Source: Adiantum capillus-veneris
Lineage: Eukaryota; Streptophyta; Polypodiopsida; Polypodiales; Pteridaceae
Direction of reading: 5' to 3'
NCBI GenBank assembly: GCA_014529385.2
Contig: CM043956.1
Location: forward strand, 64,422,620-64,486,619
Length of the DNA stretch: 64,000 nucleotides
The notes beneath the pieces are model-generated. The model ran no database searches. It was not told the origin of the DNA and was given only the letters and a program-made list of their open reading frames with translations. A program made the position numbers and the translations under genes. Numbering within the stretch: position 1 is the first letter of the stretch; each line of letters begins with the position of its first letter. Positions 13,158 through 24,692 of the stretch are shown here, one piece after another.

Positions 13158-13233
13158 GCTTATTGTCCTTTCCTAGTAATTAGTGCTCCCAGCCTCTGTT
13201 GGTCACCCTGATTACTAGGAAAGGACAGTAAGC
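13158..13233. repeat. short inverted repeat (hairpin)
   Basis: Arms 13158-13181 and 13210-13233 (core TGTCCTTTCCTAGTAAT and its complement) match at all but one or two positions around a loop of about 28 bases. It could be the stem of a small foldback element. Confidence 0.75.
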
Positions 13234-13689
13234 GTCCTTTCCCTACACCATAGAGGTCTTAGTGAAGATCATGTACTTAGCATGCCACTCCATTCTCTCT
13301 TCTTTTCTCACACAATTGCTTTCGGAGATCACAAAACTCAGAGCCATATAATTTTTATAGTATTAAAAAATGTGGATTGCAAAGTTCTAATTCTTGATGG
13401 CTATGCCTCTTCAAAGACCTCTCCTTTTTACTCTCCCTTGATGCATGTTTCAATAGTTTGCATTTAAATGGCATCGATTTTTGGGACGGGGTTTCAATAT
13501 TGGAAAATCTAGTTAAGTTTTGATTGTTGAATTACAATGCCAATTCGTGTTGCAAGTGTTTTAATATTGCTTACAAAAACGATCCAATGATGTTTTATTA
13601 TTATTAAATCCCAATTCTTTTTCTTTGTGAAATAGAGAAATAGACGAGGGTATCTCATGAAAGGGAATCCAAGTAGAAATTAGGGTAGT

Positions 13690-14280
13690 AGATGGTGAAA
13701 GTACCATTGGTTCCCTATTGCGCATGCCATTGTGGGAGCTTGGGACTTACGTGTCATGCCAAGGGCAACCCTGGGGGGCGCAGACTGGGCCAAGGGCCGA
13801 TTGCCAAGGTGTGGATAGGGGAATACCATGTATGGACGGCCAAGGGGCTACATAAGGGTGGCAGGAAGGACGTATTCCCAAGGCTGTTTGTCAGGGCTTT
13901 AAACTGGTATCAAAGCATTTAGAAAGTCTGAAGACTGGGCCAACACCTAAATTATCTCCGAGATATTGTGGGTCTTTCAAGATACTCATGCGAGTTGGTG
14001 ATGGAGCTTACAAACTCTCATTACCAGCACATTCGTATTCATCCGGTATTTCATGTAAGTCGTTTACGTAAATACTTGCATGGGGATGACGACGTCATTG
14101 ACCAGCAAATATTTCTGGGTTATTTCGTTGAACCTCCTATCCAATCGCATGAACCTGAGCGAATCTTAGACTATCATGATTTACGTACGCGTCATCATGT
14201 ATGTTGACAAGCTTTAATCAAGTGGGAAGATCGACAAATAGCATCGGTTAACAAATTTGAGAAAATCCCACCACCACTCA
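13690..14280 (+). pseudogene. gypsy (chromovirus) remnant: primer site joined to pol tail
   Basis: ACTGGTATCAAAGC at about 13903-13916 is a tRNA-Met-type primer site, and 13690-13900 is presumably the LTR end. It is joined almost directly to the integrase C-terminus: PRYCG, then AYKLSLPAH after a frameshift, then IHPVFHVSRLRKYL. A chromodomain-type tail follows (ERILDYHDLRTRHHV, then IKWEDR), so gag and most of pol are deleted. A chromovirus-type gypsy element is inferred from the tail. Confidence 0.7.
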
Positions 14281-15732
14281 CATAATTAGCATGAGAGATT
14301 AACACTCTCTTGTTCATAACATGAATACAAAAACCTGGAAGTTAAAACGGTCGCAACTTCTCGCATTGTTATGTTTTTCTTTTTCTTTCTCTTCAATATT
14401 GAGGGCTCTGTCTTTATCATTTTTCTCCTCATATAATATCATTACCTCCTTTATCTCCATGAGCAATGAAACTTCAATAGAAGTGTGCTCCAAAAATAAA
14501 ATGATATAGCTTTTTCTCTACTAAAGGTATGTAAAATGTGTCTTTCCTAGTAGATGCAAATTGTTGTTGGAGATAACCTCTTGGTTGGACTTCAATAATG
14601 TTACATGTAGGGTCTTTATATGTATTTTTTCTTTTTGACGTAGACTATCCATGTTGTGTGTTTCTTCATAAGACAACATTGAGCGAGGTTTAGTTGCACT
14701 TTGCTTTTGTAGTTTGTGCTATTAACATAAGCATAAGCTAGAAATTAGAACTTTAAAAGGACGTGGAATGCTCCTTTGTACACCACCATCTCAAAGACTA
14801 TGCCCTTCAAATTTCCCGAAGTGTATTATTTTTTGTGAAATTAGTGTATCTTTTGCAAAGTATCTTACATTTTCACCCATTAAAAAACGGCCAAAAATAC
14901 CAAAAAAAGTAGAATAAATGTCAAAAAGCAACCTTGCTTGGAACCACCCTCTTGCTTTTAAAATGCCTTTAAGTCAAGGGTGAGCTACTAGAGTAAGAAA
15001 ATGATACCTTTTCGTCTCGGCGTGCATCTCTTTTTTCTCCCCATTTAAAACTTCAAAACTGAAGCCATTGCCACCTTGCTAGAGGTTAACTTACAATGGA
15101 TAGTCTACTCTTAAAAGGCAGGACCTTTAGTTTGACAAGCTACCTTAGACCCTATGATTGGGCAAACAAGGAAGCTACATCTAGCTAACTATGTCTCTGG
15201 TAGTTTGAGAAAATAATGAGGTTGATATAAAACATACTTCCACATCGAGCATAAATTGCATCAAAGTGTTGTCCAATTGCAAAGGCTTAATGGTCTCAAA
15301 ATCAAACCATCGGTTGGACACAGTGCTATTTTGTAAGCAACATGGCATTCCATAGTTTTTTAAGCCAAATCTAAAGTAGACTATTCTTGAAAAGGTAATT
15401 CAACTACTGCTCTTGTACTAGCCACTGTGGAACCTCGCAAACCATTTGTTTTGGAGATTGAAAAGCAAATTCAAGCATATTGGCCACACATGAAGATGAA
15501 AGTGAGGATATAGTTTCTACATGGTGTGCCTCACATTGTGTAAGTACTTGAAATATTCATTGCAATCATCGAAAACACATAAAAACTTGATCAAATAATC
15601 TGCCTTATTATTATGCTGCAGCATCTCAGGACCGAATTAGAGAATGTTTGAGACATAGGTACAACCATAAGTTTTTCTGCTCTGAACTTGAAAATGACAG
15701 CTTCCTTGCTTTGCCTTTTTGTGTATCCAGCT
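14281..15732. other. no recognisable gene; 3' flank of the Dabb gene
   Basis: AT-rich. No domain or RNA gene seen. The end of the Dabb transcript should fall here, below 15733, but I cannot place a polyadenylation site with confidence. Confidence 0.4.
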
Positions 15733-15925
15733 TCATTGGCACTGCACTGGGGAAGGATTGTAATCAAAGATCGTCACTTTCTCCACAGCTGCTAAAATCT
15801 TGTCCGCAAACTCTTCATGCGAGGGATGAACAAGATAGGCATTCCGACCTTCAGGTGAATCAAATGTCAAAACAAATGCATGCGTAAATCCCTGGTGCCG
15901 ATTCTCCACACTTACATCTGTCCCC
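15733..15925 (-). CDS. Dabb (stress-response A/B barrel) protein, exon 2
   Basis: The terminal coding exon of a small dimeric alpha/beta-barrel protein of the Dabb family (plant HS1 and SP1 relatives). The acceptor AG lies at 15927-15926. The exon opens with the last base of a tryptophan codon and reads GTDVSVENRHQGFTHAF, then LTFDSPEGRNAYLVHP, then HEEFADKIL, ending in an IFDYNP-type strand and TGA at 15733-15735. The ENxHQGFTH and HPxHxxF signatures are family hallmarks. With exon 1 the protein is 107 residues, the usual HS1 length. The frame stays open into the intron, but that upstream translation is not Dabb-like, which supports the splice site. Family members are heat-stable stress or defence proteins; the specific role here is unknown. 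Confidence 0.9.
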
Positions 15926-16339
15926 CTGTCAGAATGAAACAAATCACATGAGCAAGGAAGCTGTTTCAGGCACCAAAATGCAACATTTGTGACCGGTTTT
16001 TCCATGCCCGCATACAGCACCATCTTGGTAGGGTGCACTGTCACCACCCAACAAGAAAACGGCAAAACACAAAAACAGAAAAACCGGTGTTTTGCAATTT
16101 CTATTGAGATCGAAACTGCCAAAAAAAAGTTTTAATAAATAATCAGTAAACAATTTGACCCCAAGACCATGTTAGAGTTTCATGTTCACCTTCCAAATGC
16201 TGTCACTCCTGCTTTCTAGTGCACTTGTGCACTTAGGCCCTTGGTTGTGGGTTAGCCACCCTTTCATCCTCCTAGTAGGGATTCTAGGCACATAAAGAGC
16301 ATGTACCAAGCATTTTGCCAATTTTATATTTTTTCGAGT

Positions 16340-16737
16340 TTCTATGTTGGGTGTTAGTGTGGCCAGGCTCCATTCACTCCTCAGCTTGTATTTTTGTATC
16401 GTCTCTGGAATTATTGTGTTGCCAGCTCTGAGAAGTGGGAAGCATGCTCACTTATTTAAAGGGTTTACAAGGGATGCCAAAAGCAGAGCCCCAAAAGCTT
16501 TCAAAAACAATGCTATCTCTCTCTTGCTTATTGCGTAGAAAAAGCAAAATCAAAGGCTGCTGCTGTCCTGCCGTAAATAGCGCCGCAGAAAGCGGGTTTC
16601 CGTACAGCAGTGCCACGTGGCTGATTTTTCAAAGGCTGCCGTACTGCCATGCCACCTCAGTATTTCAGCCAGGTTCTCCGAGGGTATGCCAGCCGGGGGT
16701 GGGTCTGTGTGTGCACTGGGTAGCCACGTCACCAGTT

Positions 16738-16795
<58 letters not shown>

Positions 16796-16860
16796 GTTTT
16801 CACGTGCTATGTCTATCCTTCTTCACTGCAAACTCTTGACATGGTATCAAAGCTCTAGGA
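16340..16860. mobile_element. LTR remains and tRNA-Met primer site
   Basis: 16430-16735 reads, on the minus strand, like a B-family LTR: it has the complement of GCTTTTGGGGCTCTGCTTTTGGCATCCC and a start like ACAAACTGGTGACGTGGC. After a (CT)n tract, a plus-strand LTR end (CTCTTGACA, 16840) is followed by primer site TGGTATCAAAGC at 16842-16853. Two different LTRs therefore seem to be joined at the CT tract. The stretch 16860-17735 downstream is a leader-like region without a clear gag. Confidence 0.6.
16739..16794 (+). repeat. (CT)n microsatellite
   Basis: A perfect CT tract of about 28 units at the junction between two LTR pieces. Confidence 0.95.
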
Positions 16861-17735
16861 GTCTCAGCCAGTAGCGTTGAAGTTTTTCACGCTTTCTGCC
16901 CAGCGGCAACATTCTTAATCAACGCTATGGCCTTACTGCAACGTTCTATCCAGTGATCGTTCTCTCCCAAGAGCCAGGCAGCGTGTTCACCTGCAACCCC
17001 CCTCCATTGCCTTGCAACCTTGATCTCTCTGCCCCTTGCCGGCTCCTCCTGCCTCGGCTTCGACAAGAGCTCTCTTCTTGGCTTCTTCCCGTGTGGCCTC
17101 GACATATCATAATCAAATTCTCGTTTTTGCTAATTTTCACCCAGTTCCCTCTCAATTCCATCACGCACCAGCATTTATCCTCGACGGATTGCTGCTACCG
17201 CCAGGTTCTCCCTGGCTATCGGATTGCTGTGTTTTGGTGTGTACAGCCGGAATACCTTGCTCTATTGAAGACTTCTCGATTTCTATGGATGATCCGGTCA
17301 TTTCCCCTATCCTCGCATCAGTTTTCATGCTTCAACGCATCTGAGCATCTTCTACCTCAGGCTCCAGCTTCCTCAAATACTGCTTCCGAACAAGTAATGC
17401 CTACCTCTTCTACTTGCAGATTACCCATGTGGGACTTCATCATAGGTTTTTCCACAAGCCATGGTTAATACTTGGTATTTTTGCATCAAGTGTGTGGATT
17501 CTGTGATTTTACTTGTTACATCATTTTAACCAACACATAAGATTGGGGAGTACCTTTGCAACAAGTACCAAGCAATTACCCCCAGTCAAATCCTTGCTTT
17601 GGAGAATCTGCTGAATCTTCAATTCTTGCAGTTCTCTTCCCTTCTGGCTCTTCTTTCTCGCTTGCAGCAGCTTCAAGATAAGCTTGTCGTATGTGGCAAG
17701 GTGATAACTTCAGAGGATATGGCTACTAGACTTTT

Positions 17736-18358
17736 TGTAACAGACTTGGACACTCCAAGTCAAGAATCAATCGCGACAGCACCAAATAACCACTTCAAAA
17801 CAATTCACAGTTCACAATAGATTTACACTGGCCCGGCGGAGTTCTGTGCCTAGAGATATTGGCCCTAAAGACTGGCGCCCCTTTCGGTATTTCTTTTTGT
17901 ATTAATCAGTGTTCAAAGTACAAGAGTGGTTGGGTCTCACTCTCAAACTCTGCGTTCAGATGCTCTGCAGAGTGGGAGCCCAATCCACTTATTCATTTAC
18001 AAGGGTTGCCAAAAGCAGAGCCCCAAAAGCTTAAAATCAAAAGCCTGAAAATAAAGCAAAGGCTCTTTTCTCTCACAAGCTCTCTCTTAAGCTTCTAAAA
18101 ATAAAGCAAAGGAGTTCTCTCTCTCCCTCTCTGCGTAGAGAAAAGCATCAGGCTATCCTGCCGTAAATTACGCCGCAAAAAGCGGGATTCTGCCGTACGG
18201 TGCCACGTCATCATGTCTCCTCATTTTCCGGGATCTCCCTTGCTACCTTTAGGGTTAGGGTGTTTCTGCAGTTTTAGGGTTTCTGGCAGGTTTTAGGGTT
18301 TGCAGGTTTTAGGGTTAGGGTTTCTGCTCTCGGGCAACCACGTCATCACTTTGCGACA
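17736..18358 (-). mobile_element. solo LTR of family B, target-site duplication CTTTT
   Basis: On the minus strand it starts TGTCGCAAAGTGATGACGTGG and ends CCAAGTCTGTTACA, matching the B1 3' LTR (36151-36802) in order and length (623 against 652). The flanks are CTTTT at 17731-17735 and CTTTT at 18359-18363, a perfect 5-base duplication. With no interior attached, it is a solo LTR left by intra-element recombination. It carries a run of TTTAGGG words at 18245-18325. Confidence 0.9.
18245..18325 (+). repeat. telomere-like TTTAGGG words
   Basis: Five or more TTTAGGG/TTAGGG words are interspersed with TTTCTG and GCAGG spacers. They are not a pure array and belong to the LTR rather than to a telomere. 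Confidence 0.8.
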
Positions 18359-18768
18359 CTTTTGGCCAAGCTTCCGTTTGTAGTATGATTCTCTTTACTA
18401 GTCCCTAGTTTCCTCTTCTCATACTACCACTTCGAAGAATACTCTTCTTGCTTTGCAGCACATTTCTCAGATCAAGATTCTCATGACATTGTTGCAGGTG
18501 ACACCGCTTTTACCAGCTGCTTGTGGAGGTGGATCTACGCGACACACTTTGGTGGGCATCCAGCAACACCAAGATGTGGTCACAAATTGGTCACATGGCA
18601 TGGCCAATTGGAAAGATTGGCCAAGAGGACAAGGGGTTAGAGCTTAAAAGCTCTATTCCAGAACATTTGAACGCTCGACTCCTATCTCGAACCAATGCCA
18701 CATACATGAACAAGGCACACCTGTGGAGAAGAGAGATCACTCAGGTAGAAAGAGACAGGACATCTAAG

Positions 18769-18773
<5 letters not shown>

Positions 18774-18811
<38 letters not shown>
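18774..18811 (+). repeat. (GA)n microsatellite
   Basis: A perfect GA tract of about 19 units. Confidence 0.95.
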
Positions 18812-18813
<2 letters not shown>

Positions 18814-19009
18814 CTATATGCTGATAACAAGCTGCTCATACAAGTGGCCAAGGGTGGTCCGGCATAAATTTGACATGCCCAATGGATAGACCTGAGGTAT
18901 CCACAATTACGACTGCTGCTGCTGACACTACCGGGGTAAAATTCAAGAGAGTTCTCACTTCTCCCGGATAACAGAAGAATATGTATCATTACGGCTTGGC
19001 ATCATCTGA

Positions 19010-19260
19010 GAATCAATAAGAATGACATGTTGGATGACTACTACCAGAGGTTTTGGATGTCTACTTGCCAATGTCCTCGTTTCGGAGGATAACTTTAAAG
19101 GACCAGATTGAGCGGTTTTGCTATGGATTGCCAAAAGAGATTTAACGGTATTGTCTGCAAAAGAAGTATGTCTCCATTCAAAGATTTATGAAACATGACA
19201 AGCAAGGTTTTGGTATGCATGCCGGCTCATTGACTTAACCTACCCTACAGACGAGCCAGT
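19010..19260 (+). pseudogene. diverged gypsy gag fragment (B-related)
   Basis: Translation aligns with the middle of the B-family gag. It shows DDYYQRFW, LKDQIERFCYGLPKEI, then a C-terminal HAGSLT and a proline/threonine word. B2 has CKRFWSSF, FKEQIERFTLGLPTEI and HSSSLTYPTDE at the same places. At least two stops and a frameshift are present. The flanks (18820-19010 and 19260-19637) look like further degraded gag. Confidence 0.7.
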
Positions 19261-19637
19261 GTCCACCTCAATGGGGCAAGAGTCTTCCAAGGAAAAGAAC
19301 GAACCAAGTGAACATCATGATAGTTCATCAGAGAATTCCAAAAAAGTAAGTGAATCAACTGATAGTTCATCCAACACTTTCTAGGAAGCAAGGGCATCAG
19401 TTTATGGTTCATCAAAGAATTCCAATGATTCAAATTGAGGTGCCAGTGGACAAGGGAGGCCAGCAGGGCTGCCGATAGGTCACAGGGCACAAGAAAAGAA
19501 TAGACGGTAAGCTAGGTCCCCCGGATACTTTGGCAAGGGCACTATTGACTCTCGATGCGAAGTGGATGGGGCTGGAGAACTTCGCAAATTCTCTTTAGTT
19601 TTGAGTTGTACCTTAAAGTTTTTGGATTTTAGCAGTG

Positions 19638-20196
19638 TGTGACGGGTTTTAGGGTTAGGGTTTTTGCGTCGAGGTCATCTGACCCATGCATCCGTTTGGC
19701 CAGTCACAGATTCCCTCTCCCTAGAAAGGTGGTCCATGCCAAGCTGTTGGTAAAAGCCAAAATTTGTTGTTCCGTGAACAATTCTCTCTATGTAGTATTT
19801 GCATTTGTGATCATTTGCCTCGCACTAGGACATTTGAGCCTAACTCGACTGTGTTTTGCAAATTCCAACCGAGGGGCTTAAACCCTAGATAAAAGATTTA
19901 CCAACTTATGAGTTCCCATTAAGGGCCTAAAGAACTAAAGAAGAAGAAACAGATACTTCTCAACTTATGAAGCACTAGCCCAAGGGCCTAAAACCCAAAT
20001 CGAAAGCTTGACTCTGGAGTGGACTTCAAAAATCATGTTGACCTGCTAACATGGCAATGCAGTATAGATTTCCACGTTTAGTGCGACCGGTTGCTGACAT
20101 GGCACTGTTGTACAGGCAACGTGGCAACCTGTACGGATTTCCACAGATCGTGCTGCATGATTTAGCAATTTTGATCGCTAGCTTTTTGGAGCAGTT
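19638..20196 (+). mobile_element. C-family LTR, left part (split by element D1)
   Basis: It begins TGTGACGGGTTTTAGGG and matches the C LTR at 28282. It runs to GGAGCAGTT at 20196 and resumes at 25885 after D1. The right part runs to about 26206. Confidence 0.85.
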
Positions 20197-21410
20197 TGTC
20201 ACGTGACATCCAATCCTATGTGTCCGTGGACAAGCTACAAATTGATCAGGGTTCAATCACTCCAATCAAGTCTAGATTAGAAGTGATCTGGCACTTTTGT
20301 GAGTCTATTCGTAGACTGTGCATGCCCAGTCACTTAGTGTAGATGCATACCCTCTAGTTGCACACAGCATGATCATCAGTATTCCCTTCAGAATCCATCA
20401 GATTCAGTCACGGTAATTTTCCAATGCATTTAGCCTATTTTCCCTATTTTTGGTATTTTCACTTATTATTTTTAAGTGACTTTCCAACAAAAGTAGGTAG
20501 GGCAATTTTGCTAAGTTAATATATAAGCAAACCCAAGTTAGTACTTTCTGGCAGAAGAGGCAGCAGGAGCACATGCTCAACAGGCATCTTCTCAGCAAGA
20601 ACCTGCAGTACCCTCAGCACCTGCAAGTCTTGGCGACCTCCCTCCCCAAGCCTAGCGTTTTCAGTTTTGCCATCGCCAGCCCCCACCATTGCTTGGCGTT
20701 TTCATCAATACCTTACCGCAGCAGATACCTAGCCTTAGTGTTTTGGGTTTCCCACTAAGCCCTGGCGTCTTTGCATACCTTCAGCACCTCCACAATTCCC
20801 TGGCATTTTCAGTCATTCCTTGATCGCCAGCAGTCCCAGAAAGGCCAGCGTTTTTCCCTAGCGTTAGCAGATGCAACAGTGTTTTTGGTTTTCAGCCATT
20901 GTCGCATCAGATGGTCAGCGTTTTCAGCCCTATTGGACAGCAGCAGATTCAGCCCTAGTTGGTTGCAGAAGACCCCCATTTTCAGCCCATGAAGACGCAG
21001 CCAAACAGTCATTTTCAGCCACCGAAACAGTCCCGAAATTCAGCAGATAGAAGACCACAGATTTCAGCCCTAAAGTCGTCGTCGTCGTCATCGGCATAGT
21101 CCCAAATTGCATCAGCCCATTGCATCGTCATTGTACCACTTTGTGCAATCAGAAGTAGACCACTCTCGCCGACGAGAGTGGGACCTTCGGAGGAGGGTTT
21201 TACAATGTCTTTGGTGTCGTATCTCTCTTCTCTCTCTATCTCTCAATCTCATACACTTGCACACACAGCGTCCATTCACTTTGTTTGATCATAGCATTTT
21301 CTCATTAAGAACGGAAGGCTCTCCCTTCCATAACAACAAAAGGAACCTTGAGCACAGTCCGGAGCACTCATCTTGAGCAAAGCGCAAACAATCATTCCGT
21401 TGCACCTACA
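20197..21410 (+). repeat. D1 5' LTR
   Basis: About 1214 bases, TG...CA bounded, rich in TTTTCAGCC and TAGCGTTTT words in its second half. Other copies are at 24693-25884, 29096-29690 (partial) and 63149-64000 (cut by the window). Confidence 0.9.
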
Positions 21411-21872
21411 TTGGTATGAGAGCTTTGGCAATGTTCTGTATCACTCAAGGAAAGAAACACAAGAATCACAAGAATTTTTTTTTGCTTGTTGCGGTCGCAC
21501 GAACCCAAGTTCGCTTGTGCGTGTCGATTCCTAATCGTGTTTTTTGAAGAGTGACAGGAATCCCAAGAAACAAGGGCTTGTCCAGCCTCCCCTTGTGTCT
21601 CTTTTCACTCGTTGAGAGCTGAGAGCGGACCGTGCACTTAGCGGTCGGGCAATCGACGTGAGGTGGGAAAAGCAACCTTGGTGTGAGCGCAAGGCCGCCA
21701 AGGGGTGCGCCCGCGGAAAAGAGTAGAACTCGGGTGAAGAGAAGATCCTTCTCAAACACGGTTTGCAAGCGAAAGAAAACCTCAAGAACCTCAAGATCCT
21801 CAAGAACCCAAGAACCCAAGACCCTCAAGAACCCAAGTTCCTCGTGGACTTAAGGACCAAAGATCATAGTGC

Positions 21873-23150
21873 ATGGTCGTCACCCGAAGCGGAATGGATA
21901 CTTTGCATACAGGTGATGAGCAAGAGAGAGGCAACGAAGAATTTTCCCCACCGGGAGATTTTTTCGACGCTCCCCCTTCGCCATCTACGCCACCAAGTGT
22001 ACCAAACCCTATGGAGGCAATGGTCAAGCAGATGATGGCCATGATGGATAAACAAGAAGTAAATCGCCTTGCTAAGGACCGCGAGCAAGAAGCAAATCGC
22101 CTTGCTTTAGAATGCGAGCGCGACGAGCGCAAAGAAAGGAAACAACAAAGAAAGGCGGAAGAGGCAACTCAAAGAGCGGCCTTCGAGATTGAGCGTGAGG
22201 CTCAACGAGAACTACGCACTCCAGAATTGATTCGATAAGTACTTGCCTCGAAGCCCAACCCACCCAAAGATCGTGGAAGTTCCTCAAGTGGCGCAAGCCA
22301 CGATGCGGATTCCAACCATCCAGTCACAGAGAAGTTGACTTTCAGTAAGTATGACAGTAAGATGGATGCTACGGTTATTCATTCTTGGTTGCATCAATTT
22401 AATGCTTATTTTGCGACAACTGAGAAGACGGGAAATAGCAAAGTTTAGACGGCAGCTATGTACCTTGCCGGTGATGCCATTAATTGGTACCACGCATGGC
22501 AAGAGGCACAGTTATCCGCGCACCTAGTGGAAGCCGATGAATTCACGCCCCTTTTCTTCAATTGGGCTGATTTCCAAGACAAGCTCAAGGCGCCTCAGTA
22601 CCTCGCACGATTGAAGGACGATTGGCGCGCTCTCAAGCAAAATGGTATGCCACTTATGTCTTTTTCTGATCGTGTTTTGCAGCTAGATACCCAATTACTC
22701 AAGTCGGATGATGAACACAAAGAGGCATTCCTTTTTGGATTAGACGACTATATCAAGTTTGATGTAGAAGTCTTCGATCCAATCGATCTCAACAAAGCGG
22801 TAGCGATTGCTCTCGCACAGGAGATGAAGCACAACAAGGGAAAGCCTAAGGAGAACAAGACATCCACAAGTACCTCGCAGACTTCTCAGAAGCCTCAGAA
22901 CGGTAAGAATGGTAAGAATGGTAACTCTTCTAACCAATCTTCCAACAGTCTCTCAGAAAAGAATTCTTCTAATGAATCTAAGGGTAAGGCTAACACAATT
23001 GCTAAACCTAAGCTTACTCCATATGAAAAGGTAGCACAAGGAATTGTAGGAGGATACATCACGTCGGAAGAGCAAAGCACTTATTCTAAGGAAGGTCATT
23101 GTCTTCATTCACATTAAGGGTCACATAAAAAGAACATGTCCTAAGCTTGA
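21873..23150 (+). pseudogene. D1 gag
   Basis: A single reading frame from ATG at 21873 to 23117 is broken by stops at 22236 (TAA) and 22446 (TAG). It has an N-terminal glutamate/arginine-rich coiled-coil-like stretch, then the gag fold (FSKYDSKMD, AINWYHAW, WADFQDKLKA, FLFGLDDYIKFDV). A lysine/serine/asparagine-rich tail follows. Just downstream and frameshifted, at about 23098-23146, is a zinc-knuckle remnant with GHIKRTCPK. Gag would coat the RNA and form the particle. The stops mean this copy is not functional. Confidence 0.85.
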
Positions 23151-23216
23151 ATCGAATGAATCTAAAGAATCCTCAGCACCGACTTCCTCTGTCAATGCAA
23201 TTATGATAACACGAGT

Positions 23217-24692
23217 GTGCCCCAAGTTTCTCATGACCCTCCCGTTGATGATTCTCTCATTAAATGTTATGGTCGTACGTCGGGGCAGCGTTTTGTCATA
23301 TTTTTTGACCCAAGTAATATGCATGATGTGATTAGTCCCTCTCTTGTTGAGAGAGCCCGCCTCGAAGTTAGTCCGAGATCTCCTATGGAGTTCTTTGGCT
23401 TTCTTCCCGGTATGGACGTCTCATCACGGAGGAGTGCCTTAATGTGTTCTTTGGAATTCAACAAGCTGCCTTTACTAGAAGATTTGTTGTTTCTCCTCTC
23501 TCAGGATGTGATATGATTTTGGGCATTCGATGGTTTCGTGATAATAACCCTCTCATTGATTTTGAGGCTAACACTTTCGATCTCAATGCCAAAAGTGATT
23601 CTCCCATTGTCATTCATGGAGAGGACATTGTTCATTCTCCATCTCTCATTGCTAATATGCAGGACAAGATTGAACGGATTCATGAGAAGGAGACTCTCTC
23701 AGTCTCTCTTTCTCCAAAGCATGACACACAAGATTTGCATGATTATGATAAGCATGATGATTTGATTGATAATGATAAGCATGATGATTTGCATGATCAA
23801 GATGTGATTTCTCACAAGCATGATGAGTTGCAGGAAGAAGACGTGATTGTTCACAAGGATGATGTGTTAGTTGATGCTTTTTCTAGCAAAACTAACCTCG
23901 TAGCCGATTCGATCAGTCACGAAGAACCGATCTTGGCTCTCGAGCCTTGGTCCAAAGAACCCTCACAGGAAGTATTATGTGTTCGCATGATTGATACGCA
24001 CGCATTGTTCGAGTGTTTCATTCGTGATCGTTTCCTGTATTTTAGTCAGCATCTTTATGTGATCCCTTTTTCTAGGCATAACATATTGTATGTTGAGCAC
24101 GCTTCTCTCATGGACAAGCACGAATGTATGCGGATTTTTTATGAAAAGCTGAAAAGTATGTATGTAAGGAAGTCACATTCCATGTCTCGTCCTTGGCATA
24201 ACATAGTTTCCGAACGAGCACATGAAAGTATGAGCACCAAGCATGGGCATTTCCATTGTGAATTGCCAAAGTTGATTGCTCTAGATCATAAGGGAAAGAT
24301 TCGATCTCATTGTTTGCATGTGTTTGATGAACGGGTTGTCACTCCGTCTTTATGTTCATCTACATTGCATACACAGTCTTTATCGAAGACAAGATTTTTT
24401 CCACTCGCTTTACATGGAATGGGTATGTTCATGGTTTTGTATTGGAAATGGTTTCAGGAATTTTCAGCCATGGAGATTCTTGAAGAAGAAAGAAGCATGA
24501 CTCTAAACGAAGTTGATGCATTGAAGGAGCCACAGAAGACTTTGTGTCGCTTTCAGCGCGGCCCAGAGAAGCAAGCGTTGCAGACCTTTATGAAGTTCAA
24601 GTCCCGCACGACCCACACATCAGAGTGGGCCGGCGAAGAGTCCCTTCCCGGATTCCGGATGTTGTTGGCAATCTCCCTCGACGCCATACAGT
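23217..24692 (+). pseudogene. D1 protease-like region and unidentified long ORF
   Basis: 23217-23516 resembles retropepsin, with FVIFFDPSNMHDVISP where relatives have D-S/T-G-A-x-x-N-F-I-S. The catalytic triad is lost. After a frameshift, an open frame of about 415 interior codons (23444 onward, running on into the LTR) begins with retropepsin C-terminal words (CDMILGIRWF). It passes through an Asp/His-rich repeat (KHDD words, about residues 95-140) and then an unrecognised region containing HALFECFIRDRFLYF and ILYVEHASLMDKH. It occupies the place of RT and integrase but shows no RT motif. It is the longest ATG-type frame in the window. Confidence 0.6.

Noticed and set aside
15944-16153. Upstream continuation of the exon 2 frame (hydrophobic, signal-like)
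   Set aside because: It is intron sequence: the AG at 15927-15926 and the phase match with exon 1 define the exon, and the upstream residues are not Dabb-like.
18245-18325. Interstitial telomere from chromosome fusion
   Set aside because: The words lie inside an LTR with clear duplication-flanked ends, and the spacing is irregular.
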